Below, in pieces: positions 1 to 12,517 of a stretch of 64,000 bases of DNA (its first letter is position 1; every line of letters starts with the position of its first letter). Under the pieces are notes generated by a model. It did no database searches, was not told the origin of the DNA, and saw nothing but the letters and a program-made list of their open reading frames with translations. Origin of the DNA: Centrapalus pauciflorus. Its lineage: Eukaryota > Streptophyta > Magnoliopsida > Asterales > Asteraceae. The stretch lies in assembly GCA_020465985.1 (NCBI GenBank), contig JAANYP010004321.1:1-64000 (forward strand), read 5' to 3'. The translations under genes were made by a program, and so were the position numbers.

Positions 1-714
1 TGATCGCATCATTTGACATATTGATTCAGCTCAGAATAATTAGCTTTATCGGTCTATTGTTCTAGACCTAGCTATGTCACCAGTTCTATTGAACTTGGTA
101 TTGATATTCCGATGTTCCCCCATGAAGACCGCTGGTAGCTAGCCCAGCATGAGTGGATAGCTTCCACTAAAAGCGTGAGCGTGGGCTGAACATCATCCGA
201 TTCCCTGTGTTCTATGTCTCAATCATTGAGTGGCTGTAGCGGCAGTCCAGACATATCACGCTTTGACCCATGATCCGCTTGATTAATGCATGTAACCTGA
301 AAATCTATATTCTCACTAAGCCTTGCTTACCAGTTGTTGTTTAATATTTTACAGGAAAAGATAAAGGAAAGTCACCTGCAGGACCTAGTTCTTAGGTCTT
401 ACAAGATCAAGATCGAAGTATTCTATAGACCACTACTCAAACCCTTCGGTACTGATTGGCAGAAGATACTTGTGGTGGTCTGGGTAGATTTGAATTGATC
501 GTATGATGACATGTATTAGATTAGATGGTACCCTTTATTAGTTTATTTTAAAATTGTAATCTGAACTAAAATTGTATTATACTTATCCTAATGTTTGTAC
601 TTGTAATCTGAAATTCCGCAACTTAAATTACTCTATCTTAGTTATGATTGATATCATGTTGCATGATGTGGGACCTAGACTCTGAGGACTGCCCCGTAAG
701 GGAAGGTCTTCACA
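1..714 (+). repeat. 5' LTR (3' portion) of the Tekay element
   Basis: Matches 7269-7978 almost base for base. It ends in CA at 714, three bases before the primer-binding site. The U3 part, present in the 3' LTR at 5621-7268, lies left of the window. No gene is seen in it. Confidence 0.92.
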
Positions 715-717
715 GGA

Positions 718-730
718 TGGTATCAGAGCC
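718..730 (+). other. Primer-binding site (tRNA-iMet)
   Basis: TGGTATCAGAGCC is the usual plant primer site complementary to the 3' end of initiator methionine tRNA. It lies three bases after the CA end of the 5' LTR, where minus-strand DNA synthesis would start. Confidence 0.9.
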
Positions 731-756
731 CATAGTTTGAGTGAATCAAGTATTAC

Positions 757-914
757 GTGAGTATACTTGATCTCAAACTGAAGCAATACATATGTATCAA
801 TCATCTAGGTGGTTTGAACTGAGATAGGATGTACAGACTGTTAGGATGGAGAAAAAAAAAAGGGTACATAGATCTAAGTCTATAAACTGATAGTTAATTG
901 ATTTTAATTTTCAG
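757..914 (+). other. Candidate leader intron of the Tekay element
   Basis: The untranslated leader has a consensus-like donor, GTGAGTATAC at 757, and a pyrimidine-rich acceptor ending TTTTCAG at 914, six bases before the gag ATG at 921. Only the splice-site match supports this; there is no coding frame to test it. Confidence 0.3.
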
Positions 915-920
915 TAGAAG

Positions 921-3900
921 ATGTCAGGATCAGGATCAGGTGACATACCAAACAACATGAACCCACAACAAATGTATGAAATGATGCAACAACTACTAGC
1001 TCAGCATTCTGAACAACAAAATAAGTATATGCAAGAACAGCTTCAGGCTAGAGATGAGGCCGAAGCAAAAAGACGCGCTGACAAAAAGAACAAAAGAAAA
1101 GATAAACAAATCCAGAATGATGAATCTGATTCTGATAACTCTACCCCGAATGTCCAAATTGAGCAGCCGAAAGGCTGTAAGTTCAAGGATTTTAAAGCTA
1201 GCGGTGCCCTTAACTTCGAGGGTACAGTCAACCCAATCCAGGCGATGGATTGGATAAGTCACACTGAAGAAATTTTCAGAATCTCCGATTGCTTGGAGTC
1301 CAAGAAAGTGAGTTATGCATCTGCTCTGTTCGTGGGTGCTGCCCGTGCCTGGTGGAAGACCCAGAGAAGTATTTATGGCGAGGAGGTCATCCAGACTCTT
1401 GAATGGGAACAGTTTCTTGAAATGTTCAACGCGAAGTATTGTCCTGCTGACCAACAAGACAAGATGGAGGTTCAACTAATGCAGTTAACCCAAGGCACCA
1501 AGACTGTGGACGAGTACGAGCACGAATTTTCACGGCTCTGTGGATATTCTTCATATCAGGTAGCTACGGAAGAAAGGAAGATGAACCGATTTCGTGGAGG
1601 ACTTAACCCGAAATATCGACACCCAATGAGCGCAATAAAGTACAATTCGTATCTCGAAATGGTTGAAGCGGCAAGGCAGATTGAGAGAGGATATTTAGAG
1701 TACGGTGATCAACTCTATGCTCCATCAATGAACCCGACTTGTCCATCTCCCCCAAAGAAGCAAAGATTCGGCAGATTCTTTAAGCCCAACAAGTCTCAGT
1801 CCCAGCAACCCCAACAATCTCAGCAATACAGTTCGCCACAGAAAGTCCAAGCTTATTCGCTTACAAATGAACCACGGTTCTGCAAGAGATGCAGAAAATC
1901 GCATATGGGATTGTGTAATCCAGACGATGTCACGTGTTATGTGTGTAGCAGAATCGGCCATAGCAGAGAAGAGTGCCCCCAACGAGGTCTTGGTTGTGCT
2001 AAATGCGGAAAGCGTGGTCACTTCATGTATCAGTGCCACAGTGGACAACGAGGTCAGTCACAGTCATCAGCTGGAGGTTCTACAATGAAAAGCTCAGCTG
2101 CAACTCCAACTGTTAGGACCCGCGCCTTCCAAATAACGGCGGAGGAAGCGAAAGAAACCCCGGATGTGGTTACCGGTACGTTTTCATTAAACTCAATACC
2201 TGCACGTGTGCTATTCGACTCCGGTGCAAGCCGTTCATACATCTCGGCTACTTTTGCACAAAGATTATCTATGTTTCCTTCAAAGCTTCCTGTTATACTT
2301 GACATAGATACAGCCAGTAACAATTACGTTGTGGCTGATTCCATTTATCGAAATTGCACATTACTCGTTAATCACGTTGTGTTTAACCTCGATCTTATCC
2401 CGATACCGCTAAAAGAGTTCGACGTTATCATCGGCATGGATTGGTTAACGAACAACGAGGCTACTATTGTCTGCAACCGCCGAATCATCCGAATCAAGAC
2501 TTCAGACGGCCGAGTGTTAGAGATTAAAGGCGACAAGCGTAAAGGTGCTCATTGTTTTATATCGGTTGAGAAAGCGCGTAAATATCTTTCTAAGGGTCAC
2601 GAATCTTATCTTTGTTATGTCTCGTCTGAATCCACCCCGGAAGTCAACAAGAAATCAGTGTATGATATTCCGATCGTCTGTGAGTTCCCAGACGTATTCC
2701 CTGATGACATTTCTGGAGTGCCACCGGAACGACAAGTTGAATTCGGGATCGACTTAGTTCCTGGTGCGGCTCCCATCGCTAAAGCTCCCTACAGACTTGC
2801 GCCTGCAGAAATGCAGGAAATGTCAAAACAATTGCAAGATCTGTTAGAAAAGGGATTTATCCGACCGAGTTCATCTCCGTGGGGTGCACCTGTCTTGTTC
2901 GTAAAGAAGAAAGACGGAACTCTCCGAATGTGCATTGACTATCGTGAGTTGAACAAAGTCACAATTAAAAATAAATATCCTCTGCCCAGAATTGATGATC
3001 TATTTGATCAGCTACAAGGAGCCAGCTATTTCTCAAAAATCGATCTTCGTTCTGGGTATCATCAGCTAAAAGTTAAAGAGGAGGATATTCCAAAGACAGC
3101 CTTCCGAACAAGATATGGTCATTACGAATTTCTCGTAATGCCTTTCGGATTAACGAATGCACCAGCGGCGTTCATGGACCTCATGAATCGAGTGTGCAGA
3201 CCAATGCTGGATAAGTCAGTTATCGTATTCATAGACGATATTCTGATTTACTCCAAAACGGAGGCTGATCATATTGTTCATCTACGTCAATTGCTAGAGT
3301 TATTGAGAAATGAAAGACTCTATGCAAAATTCTCAAAGTGCGAGTTTTGGCTCAGACAGGTAAAAATCTTACATTGTCTCGAGTTATTTCTTAAAGCGTT
3401 CGTTGTTTCAAAACTTGAATTCTACTTTGATTTCTTTTTAGATTCAATTCCTTGGCCATGTTGTATCTGGCGAAGGCATCTCCGTTGATCCATCCAAAGT
3501 CGAGGCCGTTCAAAAATGGCAAACGCCTCGCAATGCCTCCGAAATCAGAAGTTTCCTTGGATTGGCTGGTTACTACCGGCGATTCATTAAGGACTTCTCG
3601 AAGATTGCTGTGCCACTTACAATGCTAACACGAAAGAATACACCTTTCGTATGGGCCGATAAACAGCAAGAGGCATTCAACATTCTGAAGCAGAAACTCG
3701 TTCAAGCGCCAATCCTAGCCTTACCAGAAGGCAATGATGATTTCGTTGTCTATAGCGATGCATCTGGTACTGGCTTAGGATGTGTCCTCATGCAAAGGGG
3801 AAAAGTCATTGCCTACGCTTCAAGGCAATTGAAGGATTATGAGAAAAGTGCACCAACTCATGATCTTGAGTTGGCTGCCGTGACCTTTGCATTAAAAATC

Positions 3901-5583
3901 TGGCGGCATTATCTCTATGGGACTCGGTGTCAGCTTTACACCGACCATAAAAGCCTCAAACATCTTTTTACTCAAAAGGATCTAAACATGAAACAGCGCC
4001 GGTCCTTGGAGCTTATCAAGGACTATGATTGCGAGATCCTATATCATCCCGGCAAAGCCAATGTGGTCGCGGATGCATTGAGTAGAAAAGTCTATCCGGA
4101 AAAGTGTTGCTATGCCCTGACCCCAATTGTATTCTCTTCTGATCTCATTGAAGATATTAAATCTGCTCAAGCTGAAGCCTTGAAAGAAGGGAACATCTGT
4201 TATGAAAATCTCAAAGGGCAACTTCAATTTCTGTCTATGAATCATTTGGGACTTCAATGTCTCAAGGGAAACCGAATCTGGATTCCTAAATATGGTTCTA
4301 TTCGCAACACTCTTCTATCCGAAGCCCATCAGTCCAAGTTATCCATTCATCCTGGCAGCTCAAAGATGTATTTCGATCTGAAAGCGGATTATTGGTGGCC
4401 AGGAATGAAGAAAGACATCGGTCAATTCGTCGAAAGCTGCATAGTGTGTCAAATGGTTAAGGCAGAACACCAGAAGCCCTTCGGGGATATGCAACCACTG
4501 CCAATTCCCGAGTGGAAGTGGGAGCATATAACCATGGACTTTGTCACGAAATTGCCAAAGACCAAGAGACAACACGACTCCATCTGGGTAGTCGTGGATC
4601 GATTAACGAAGTCAGCGCATTTTATACCGATGAAAGAGACATACTCACTTGATAGATTGGCGCAGATGTACATCACCGAGGTTATTTCACGTCACGGTGT
4701 GCCAAAATCTATCGTCTCTGATCGTGATAGTCGTTTCACTTCGAGATTTTGGAAAGCACTGCAAGACGGGTTGGGTACTCGAATCTCAATGAGTACAGCT
4801 TATCACCCTAATGCAGATGGCCAAAGTGAACGCACTATCCTAACTCTGGAAGATATGCTCCGTGCCTGCGTTCTTGATCTGGGTGGTAACTGGGATGACC
4901 ATTTACCCTTGGTCGAATTCTCATACAACAACAGTTATCATTCCACGATTAAGATGGCTCCTTTTGAAGCTTTATATGGACGAAAGTGCAGAACTCCCAC
5001 CTGTTGGCGCGAAACAGGTGAATCGCCTTTAGCAGGTCCTGCCCTTCTATAGTTGACTCATGATAAGATTCAGCTTGTCAGAAGGAACATCCTTGAAGCT
5101 CAAAGCAGGCAGAAGTCGTATTACGATAATCGTCACAGATCGATCAGTTTTGCAGTTAACGATTGGGTGATGTTGAAGGTATCCCCAATGAAAAATGTGG
5201 TTCGGTTCATAAAGAGGAATAAGCTAGCTCCGAGATTCATCGGCCCGTTCAAGATCGTTGAAAAGGTAGGGAACCAATCTTACCATCTTGAACTACCAAC
5301 TGACTTAGCTGGAATACATCCTGTATTCCATGCTAGTCATCTACGAAAGAGCCTAGCTGATGAAAGAGAAGTTCAGATACCACACGTTAATGTGCAAATT
5401 GATGAGAAGCTTCGAGTGGTTGAAGAGCCGGAATGCATTCTGGACTCGAAGACCAAAAAGCTTCGTAATAAAGAGATACAGATGGTGCTCGTCCAGTGGA
5501 AACACCACAAGGGTTCGCATCAGTCTTCGGAATCCAGAGATGTTATGAAAGCAACATATCCAAGTCTGTTCGAACATAGCTAA
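921..5583 (+). pseudogene. gag-pol: gag-pol polyprotein of the Tekay element (one stop, one intron)
   Basis: One frame runs from ATG 921 to the stop at 5581-5583 if 3360-3441 is removed as an intron. In order: a gag capsid region; two CCHC zinc knuckles (1935-1976 and about 1996-2037); aspartic protease with DSGAS near 2217; reverse transcriptase with FIDD at 3228-3239; RNase H from about 3748; integrase with an HHCC zinc site near 4320-4450 and the D, D, E residues near 4539, 4720 and 4826; and a chromodomain-like end at about 5410-5570. The only break is an in-frame TAG at 5050-5052, between the integrase core and the C-terminal part, where related proteins usually have a Gln-rich stretch. 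The chromodomain has lost the Trp expected near 5535. This would be the virus-like particle and replication polyprotein. It is probably inactive unless the stop is read through. Confidence 0.9.
3360..3441 (+). other. Probable 82-nt spliceosomal intron inside the RT coding region
   Basis: The RT frame reaches ...FWLRQ at 3359. It is followed by GTAAAAATC, an AT-rich stretch and a U-rich acceptor ending TTTTTAG at 3441. Coding resumes at 3442 with IQFLGHVV, the expected next RT residues. The first exon is 813 whole codons, so the intron is phase 0, and removing it restores the family sequence with nothing missing or extra. GT-AG ends, about 80 nt length and low GC fit a minimal plant intron. 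The alternative is a random insertion, but that would not be expected to carry splice sites at its exact ends. Confidence 0.75.
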
Positions 5584-5620
5584 CTTCGGGGACGAAGTTT
5601 ATGCGTGGTGGAGCCCATTC
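5584..5620 (+). other. Polypurine-tract region before the 3' LTR
   Basis: The segment after the polyprotein stop contains GGGGACGAAG (5588-5597), a common motif at this point in Tekay-type elements, and ends GGTGGAGCCCATTC directly before the LTR start TGTAACAACC at 5621. The exact plus-strand primer cannot be fixed by eye. Confidence 0.5.
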
Positions 5621-6454
5621 TGTAACAACCTAGCTTTTGACTTGACTTTAATTTCAGTATTTGAGCAGATAATGTAATTTTATTACATTATTTTATTGTA
5701 ATTTTAATTAAGTAATGAAAATATTTAATTAAATTATAGAAATGTTATAAAGTATTTAAAAGATTAAATATAAAAAGAGATGTAAAATACAAAAGTATAG
5801 TGGGTTAAACTACAAATATAACTAAGTTACATATATTAACTAAAATAATGATCATTTATGATCATTAATGCAAAAACACACTCTCTCTTTACTCTCTCTC
5901 TTCTATTTTCTCTCATCTACGGTATCCTCATCAAATTGATCAAAATTCTTACAAATTGTCCAATAATTGAAGAATCAATGCAATAAGGAGTTACAACAAT
6001 CAATCAACATCATCAAACTACAAGAAATTGAGGTAATAACTCTTTTAAAATTCAAAGTTTCTATGAGTATGTTTCGGTTTTGATAAAAACCGAAACCCAA
6101 GAATTTAAAACAGGAAAATTGTAATGCATGTATAGATTTTTTAGTAGATTATGATAAATCTAAGTTATTAGAAGTAGTAGAAACAAAAATCAGTGATTAA
6201 TTCGTCCAAATGAGTTCAAAATCTGAGTTTTTGTGCAAAAAGGGTGTTCTTAAAGAAAAGTGTTGAACTTGGATGATTTTGGACGGATTAAAGTGTTTCG
6301 ATAGGGAAAAATGATATAAAATCAACCTAATAATGATAATATAACTTTATATATAGTTGCATGTTAATAAAATTGAATTTTGTGAATTTATATGAAAAAC
6401 TCGTATGCATAAAGTGAAGAACAATAAGAACAAAATCTGGAAAATATGAACATA

Positions 6455-6690
6455 TGGGATCCGAATTCGGCTGTGTCCGAATTCGGATGAAACCCTGGTT
6501 CGGATCTAATGTCGAAATTCGGATGGTACTTTTCGGATCTCCTTCGGATGATGTAATTCGGATATAGCCATTTCGGTTCAGCCCGGTCCGAATCCGGTTG
6601 ACCCATTTCGGATATGTCCGAATCCGGGTGTATGGTCCGGATTGGTCCGAATCCGGATGACCAATCCGGATGGTCCGAAATTAAAGGATC
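6455..6690. repeat. CGGAT/ATCCG palindrome cluster in the LTR U3
   Basis: About 235 bp packed with variants of TTCGGAT and its complement, for example TCCGAATCCGG and ATCCGGATGGTCCG, in both orientations. It lies just upstream of the TATA box at 6741, where enhancer-type repeats of LTRs are usually found. A 101-residue reverse frame here comes only from the repeat. Confidence 0.75.
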
Positions 6691-6740
6691 CAAATCCGTG
6701 CCCTTTGATTTTATATTTTAACATCACAACTAAATACTAT

Positions 6741-6750
6741 TATATAAATA
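6741..6750 (+). promoter_or_regulatory. TATA box of the Tekay 3' LTR
   Basis: TATATAAATA lies downstream of the palindrome cluster and upstream of the LTR part shared with the 5' LTR, as expected for the U3/R boundary. Confidence 0.55.
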
Positions 6751-7978
6751 CAAGAATCATGAATCCAAGATGGAAGAATAAAGAATTATCAGTTATCAGA
6801 ATCAGATGAAAATAAGAATATAAAGATTTTAAAGCTAAAGGATTATGAAATTGACAATGATGTGAAATTATTCTGGACAGGTTCAGTTAAATCCTGAACA
6901 CATATTTAAAGAATACTAAAAGTGGGTCACTGATTAGAAAAGGCAAAGCCAGAGTTCAGAAAGATTAAAGATAAATCCTGGGATAACCCAGGTGGTGGAT
7001 TATAAATCTGCTAGATAAAGACTCCAGAAACAGTGAGTTATAGATATTTAGTTTTTCATGCTAGACTTCCGATTGAGATATATTGTTGACGACAGTTTAT
7101 TTGACATTCATGAATGCTCAGCTGAATTGTGACCTGTGCACACCATGGTTCGGTGATGCCCTGTGGATCATGATAGCTAATTTGACTTATCATTTCACAT
7201 GACAATTGTATTTATAGTTCATTTCATATGTTATTGCTATCATGACTTTGATCACTATGCTTTCTTTATTGATCGCATCACTTGACATATTGATTCAGCT
7301 TAGAATAATTAGCTTTATCGGTCTATTGTTCTAGACCTAGCTATGTCACCAGTTCTATTGAACTTGGTATTGATATTCCGATGTTCCCCCATGAAGACCG
7401 CTGGTAGCTAGCCCAGCATAAGTGGATAGCTTCCACTAAAAGCGTGAGCGTGGGCTGAACATCATCCGATTCCCTGAGTTCTATGTCTCAATCATTGAGT
7501 GGCTGTAGCGGCAGTCCAGACATATCACGCTTTGACCCATGATCCGCTTGATTAATGCATGTGAATCTGAAAATCTATATTCTCACTAAGCTTTGCTTAC
7601 AGTTGCTATTTGACCTTTTTACAGGAAAAGATAAAGGAAAGTCACCTGCAGGACCTAGTTCTTAGGTCTTACAAGATCAAGATCAAAGTATTCTATAGAC
7701 CACTACTCAACAAACCCTTCGGTACTGATTGGCAGATGATAATTGTGGTGGTCTGGGTAGATGTAATTTGATTGTATGATGACATGTATTAGATTAGTCT
7801 GGTACCCTTTATTAGTTTATTTTAAAAATTGTAATCTGAACTAAAAATTGTATTAACTTATCCTAATGTTTGTACTTGTAATCAGAAATTCCGCAACTTA
7901 AATTACTCTATCTTAGTTATGATTGATATCGTGTTGCATAATGTGGGACCTAGACTCTGAGGACTGCCCCGTAAGGGA

Positions 7979-8977
7979 GATGCACTTGAAGGTATAATTT
8001 AAGGCCTGTTAATGCCTTATTGAAACCTGATAAGTGATTTGCAATATTAGTCAAAGCTGTTTACCCTGTTGCATTTGTTGCAACTAAGGCAGATTGCCCA
8101 AGCAGTTCTATTCTGTTGAATAGGCTGGACATAAACTGTCTACGCTGCTCTATCCAGTTGAGCAGCTTGGACAAATTCTAAGTGTTCTGTTCTTTGTGAA
8201 CAGGCTAAACACTTTATAAAATATGTTTCCATGTCCTCATGTATTGTTTTAGACTACAAGATCAGTTTACAAAGTGGAAAATAGAAGCTGCAAAGACTGC
8301 CTACGCTGTTCTGTTACATGAAGACAAAGTGGACATCTGAAATGGGTGACAGACCATTTCTTATATCAAAATGGCCGTAGCAGAAGATGAAAGATTCAAA
8401 TTTGACATTCCTCTTTTAGTTAAAGGCTTCTACAACAGAGACAAAAAGGAAAAAACAAAGATTCTGTAATGTAAAGACAATTCTGCTTTGTCAGAACGTT
8501 CAGAAAAGTTGTTTTGTCTTTTTTGAAAGACACCCTACTGTTTCTATGTCCAATGAGGAAGCTTCACGGAGATTCTCAGTGAGAGTATAAAAGGAAGCTT
8601 CTAAGGAATGTGAGATAACCAAGAGTGTGATATTCAGATCGTGCAAAGAAGGGTGTTTTCATGCATGCAAGTTTGCTTGAATGAAACAGTAACATGTGTC
8701 CAAGCTGTTCTTATTCAAGCTGTCCATCTGTCTGTCTTGTAAACAGTGAGTTCATCTTAGTGAGTGTATTCATTGTAGCTAGTCTGGGTGTGTCTTAGAA
8801 TAGTTAAACATCTGTTGTTTCTGTCATCCCAGCTTGAACCATTCCGCAGTTCAGGCTTGTTTGTAATTAACACTTGTTGATAATATACACAAACATTGAG
8901 AAAAATGTGTTGAGTTTTAAATAGCTGTATTCACACCCCCTCTACAGCTTAGAGCAACATACTAGGGAAACCTTTTG
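7979..8977 (+). repeat. Truncated copia LTR fragment (Copia 1 family)
   Basis: Starting at GATGCACTTGAAGG, the sequence follows the Copia 1 LTR (compare 41730-43050 and 54248-55256) up to ACTAGGGAAACCTTTTG. It lacks the first ~75 bp and about 12 bp of the end, has no internal region and no target duplication. It lacks the 287-bp insert seen at 41999-42285. The promoter-like GTATAAAAGG lies at 8584-8593. Confidence 0.88.
8584..8593 (+). promoter_or_regulatory. TATA box of the copia LTR fragment
   Basis: GTATAAAAGG is the likely TATA box of this LTR family. The matching site in the Copia 1 5' LTR, near 42655, reads CATAAAAGG. Confidence 0.5.
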
Positions 8978-8989
8978 CCGCTTCTCCTT

Positions 8990-10314
8990 CGGCTCCCTCT
9001 CTGTCAACATTTCAGGGTCCTAATGCTAGAGATGATACTTACTTTGGTATTTCTTGCTTTGCGTTGGACAGTAAGGACCTTCTTATTAGCTAAGGGTATG
9101 TGAACCGTCTTCTTGTTGCACACTATATCCGCATGGTTTTTTGATAGTCAATCCATGCCTATGACCACTTCAAAACTCCCCAGTTTGACGGACATCATGT
9201 CTATTTCAAATAGTCGACCTACTAATTCTAATGAGCATCCTCGTATTATATTATTTGTTTTTAAGTGTCTTACTGTCATCAACCTCAATAGCATAAGTGG
9301 CACTTAATGGTGTAAGAATGACTTTTATCTACTTACTAAACTTAGTGGATATAAAGCTCCTAACGGCACCGGTATTAAGTAGTATAAATGCATAAGTGAT
9401 ATCTAATGGGGTAAGACGATAAGTCTATGGGTTTGAAATTTCTTACGCAAATAGTCATTACGTATCCTCATGCACAGAGTTATAGTTAAGACTTAATTTC
9501 TCCCTTAAAAGTGCTTGATACCTAATCTTCATACCTAGAGAAATACAATAAGACGGTAGAGGGGCACTATGTATGAGATGCCTCCGGGTTTTCCCCGTAC
9601 TCCAGAGCGTTAAGTCATTGGGTAAGCTCTGCATTGCGGGCTTCGTGCTCTGTTAGGCACTGTCACAACTCTTTGATTCTATCTTGTTGGATCGCCTAGG
9701 TATTCTGGTTGGCCCAATGTATGTTGGTGTTTTTGCATTGCCTCCTGCTTAATCCTTGTAGAGATCTCACCAACCTCCTGGTGGATTTGTCAAAATTGGA
9801 GGTCGTGTCTAGAGGCCCTCGCCACCAACAGAGGCACTGTTTGTTGCGTAAGTTCATGGCTAAGTGTCGGCACCTGAGAAGAAGATGGTGTTCCTAACTG
9901 GCTCGAGATCCCTTCCTCATTTCTCCACTCTTGGAGAGTGTGAGGCATCCATCCCCACGGTCTTATGTTCGCCTGTCGCTGCTGCGACGGGCTTGGCTGA
10001 TGGGAAGGTACCGGGATAGACTCCCATTGTTCCAGTCACACCTTTTTCCTCGGGGTGAACTTCCTCAATGGTCCATTAGGATGGCTTCTAAATAGGGTGT
10101 AGGATGGAACACGTGGTGGTGATGGTGAAGCCATTTGTGCTGCAGGGTCACAGTTGCCCTCCTCGTGTTTTGACGGGTCCTCCACCTCGTCATTGATTGG
10201 GTCTGGGTGGGTCTCTGATCTAAACTACATCTTGGTGTCACCTTGGCTTCCTTGTTCCATGGGTGAGTATTCATCCTCGGAGTCAATGAGGATAACAATC
10301 GTATTGTTTGACAT
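8990..10314 (-). pseudogene. gag-protease relic of element A
   Basis: The first ATG after the primer site is at 10314 and gives a short acidic N-terminus that soon meets a stop. Further on, the - strand of about 9060-9260 encodes a gypsy protease C-terminus with FEVVIGMD followed by a stop, then LSKNHADIVCN, a characteristic stretch of plant gypsy proteases. Several stops and frameshifts lie between. The gag part has no zinc knuckle I can recognise. The LTR family and primer site suggest a chromovirus; the clade is uncertain. Not functional. Confidence 0.7.
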
Positions 10315-10405
10315 GTTTCTGTCATCATGGTCCATACATATGTTTACAGTTCTTGAAGTAACAGTTATAGTCTAGGTACTAATGCAACCTAGTTCACTAT
10401 AACTA

Positions 10406-10418
10406 TGGCTCTGATACC
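10406..10418 (-). other. Primer-binding site (tRNA-iMet) of element A
   Basis: The - strand reads TGGTATCAGAGCC, extended by ATAG, three bases after the LTR end TGTGACA. This fixes both the strand of element A and the inner edge of its LTR. Confidence 0.88.
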
Positions 10419-10421
10419 AAT

Positions 10422-11489
<1,068 letters not shown>

Positions 11490-11493
11490 CACA

Positions 11494-12508
11494 AGCAGTG
11501 TACTCGCGCAAAGCGGCGGCGACGACGAACATTTTTGGTTCAATATTATTTTTGAATAACAAAAAAGGTGATTTTCAATAATGAATAATTTTTTTAAAAG
11601 GTGATTTTCAATAAAGGTTTTTAATTTTATATTATATTATTATGATTAACATTCAATTCAAAGATGTTTATTCAAATTATAAATATAAAAAAAATTTACT
11701 TTAAATTTTTTGTTTAACATAATAGGATATGATAAAAAAAAAGTGTTTAATCAACATTTGCAATACAATATAATATAAAGTTATATGGGAGAATAAAAGA
11801 CACTCACATCTTTACCCCAATATTATGAAATAAACTTAAAGTTTTTTAATAATATTATTAAGGGTTTACTCTGAATAAAATCAACATGTTTTAATTTTTT
11901 TTGCGTTTTCTCATCCATCTATGTCATTTTTTTTTCATAAAAGTTCTCATGTTAAATTTTTTTTCCTTTTGATTCAGTAAATTTGGATATCAGGATCCGG
12001 TTATAATTAATAAACCGCGTTTTAAAAAAAAATGAAAAACATGGTTCTAATGTCCAAAAAAAAAAATAACTTGGGAACTTTTATGGAAAAAAATAACATG
12101 GAATAACAAAAACGTGAAAACATATTGATTTTTTCATAATAAACCTTATTATTAACTCATATTTTTAGTATTTGATGTTTTAAATTTATTTTTTTGACAA
12201 AATCAGGTCGATTTTTATCAAAGATAAAAATTGAATGGTTAAAACTTTGAATCAAAGATATAAATTGAGTGGTTAAAACTTTCAATAAATATTTAAACGA
12301 ATTAGTGAAGCAAAATGAAATAGTAAGTGGATAAAGCTCTTAAAAAATATAACATATTCCATGTAAACCTAAATGGTTTATATAAAATTAAAATTAAGTT
12401 GTTGTTTAATCATATAAATCTAATATAAACTATTAATGTTTTTATAATTTTATCATTTTGATCACTAAATATTTATCATTCTACTTTTGATGTCATACTT
12501 TGATTGAA
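11494..12508. other. AT-rich DNA without recognised features
   Basis: Mostly A/T runs with short direct repeats, such as GGTGATTTTCAATAA near 11567 and 11599. No coding frame, RNA gene or repeat edge can be supported. Confidence 0.6.
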
Positions 12509-12517
12509 TACATATTA

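Larger units (their letters stand above)
1..7978 (+). mobile_element. Ty3/gypsy chromovirus, Tekay/Del type, nearly intact
   Basis: An LTR retrotransposon in the order LTR - primer site - gag-PR-RT-RH-IN-chromodomain - LTR. The window starts inside the 5' LTR, so the left end is missing. The two LTRs can be compared over about 710 bp and differ at roughly 30 positions by eye, which suggests a fairly recent insertion. The initiator-Met primer site, two gag zinc knuckles, the FIDD reverse transcriptase motif and a C-terminal chromodomain-like segment place it in the Tekay/Del group. The last ~11 bp of the 3' LTR are missing where a copia LTR fragment abuts, so no target duplication can be read. 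Confidence 0.92.
5621..7978 (+). repeat. 3' LTR of the Tekay element
   Basis: Starts TGTAACAACC and aligns with the 5' LTR from 7269 on. It is at least 2358 bp and lacks about the last 11 bp. The U3 part holds the palindromic CGGAT cluster at 6455-6690 and a TATA box at 6741-6750. Small reading frames here are not coding. Confidence 0.9.

Noticed and set aside
718..730. tRNA gene at the TGGTATCAGAGCC motifs
   Set aside because: Only the 3' end complement is present, directly beside an LTR; these are primer-binding sites.
6388..6693. 101-residue reverse frame rich in Pro, Asp and Ser
   Set aside because: Produced by the CGGAT/ATCCG repeat in the Tekay LTR.
10065..10328. 87-residue reverse frame with a His run
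   Set aside because: Out of frame with the gag start at 10314 and with low-complexity composition; treated as part of the decayed gag.
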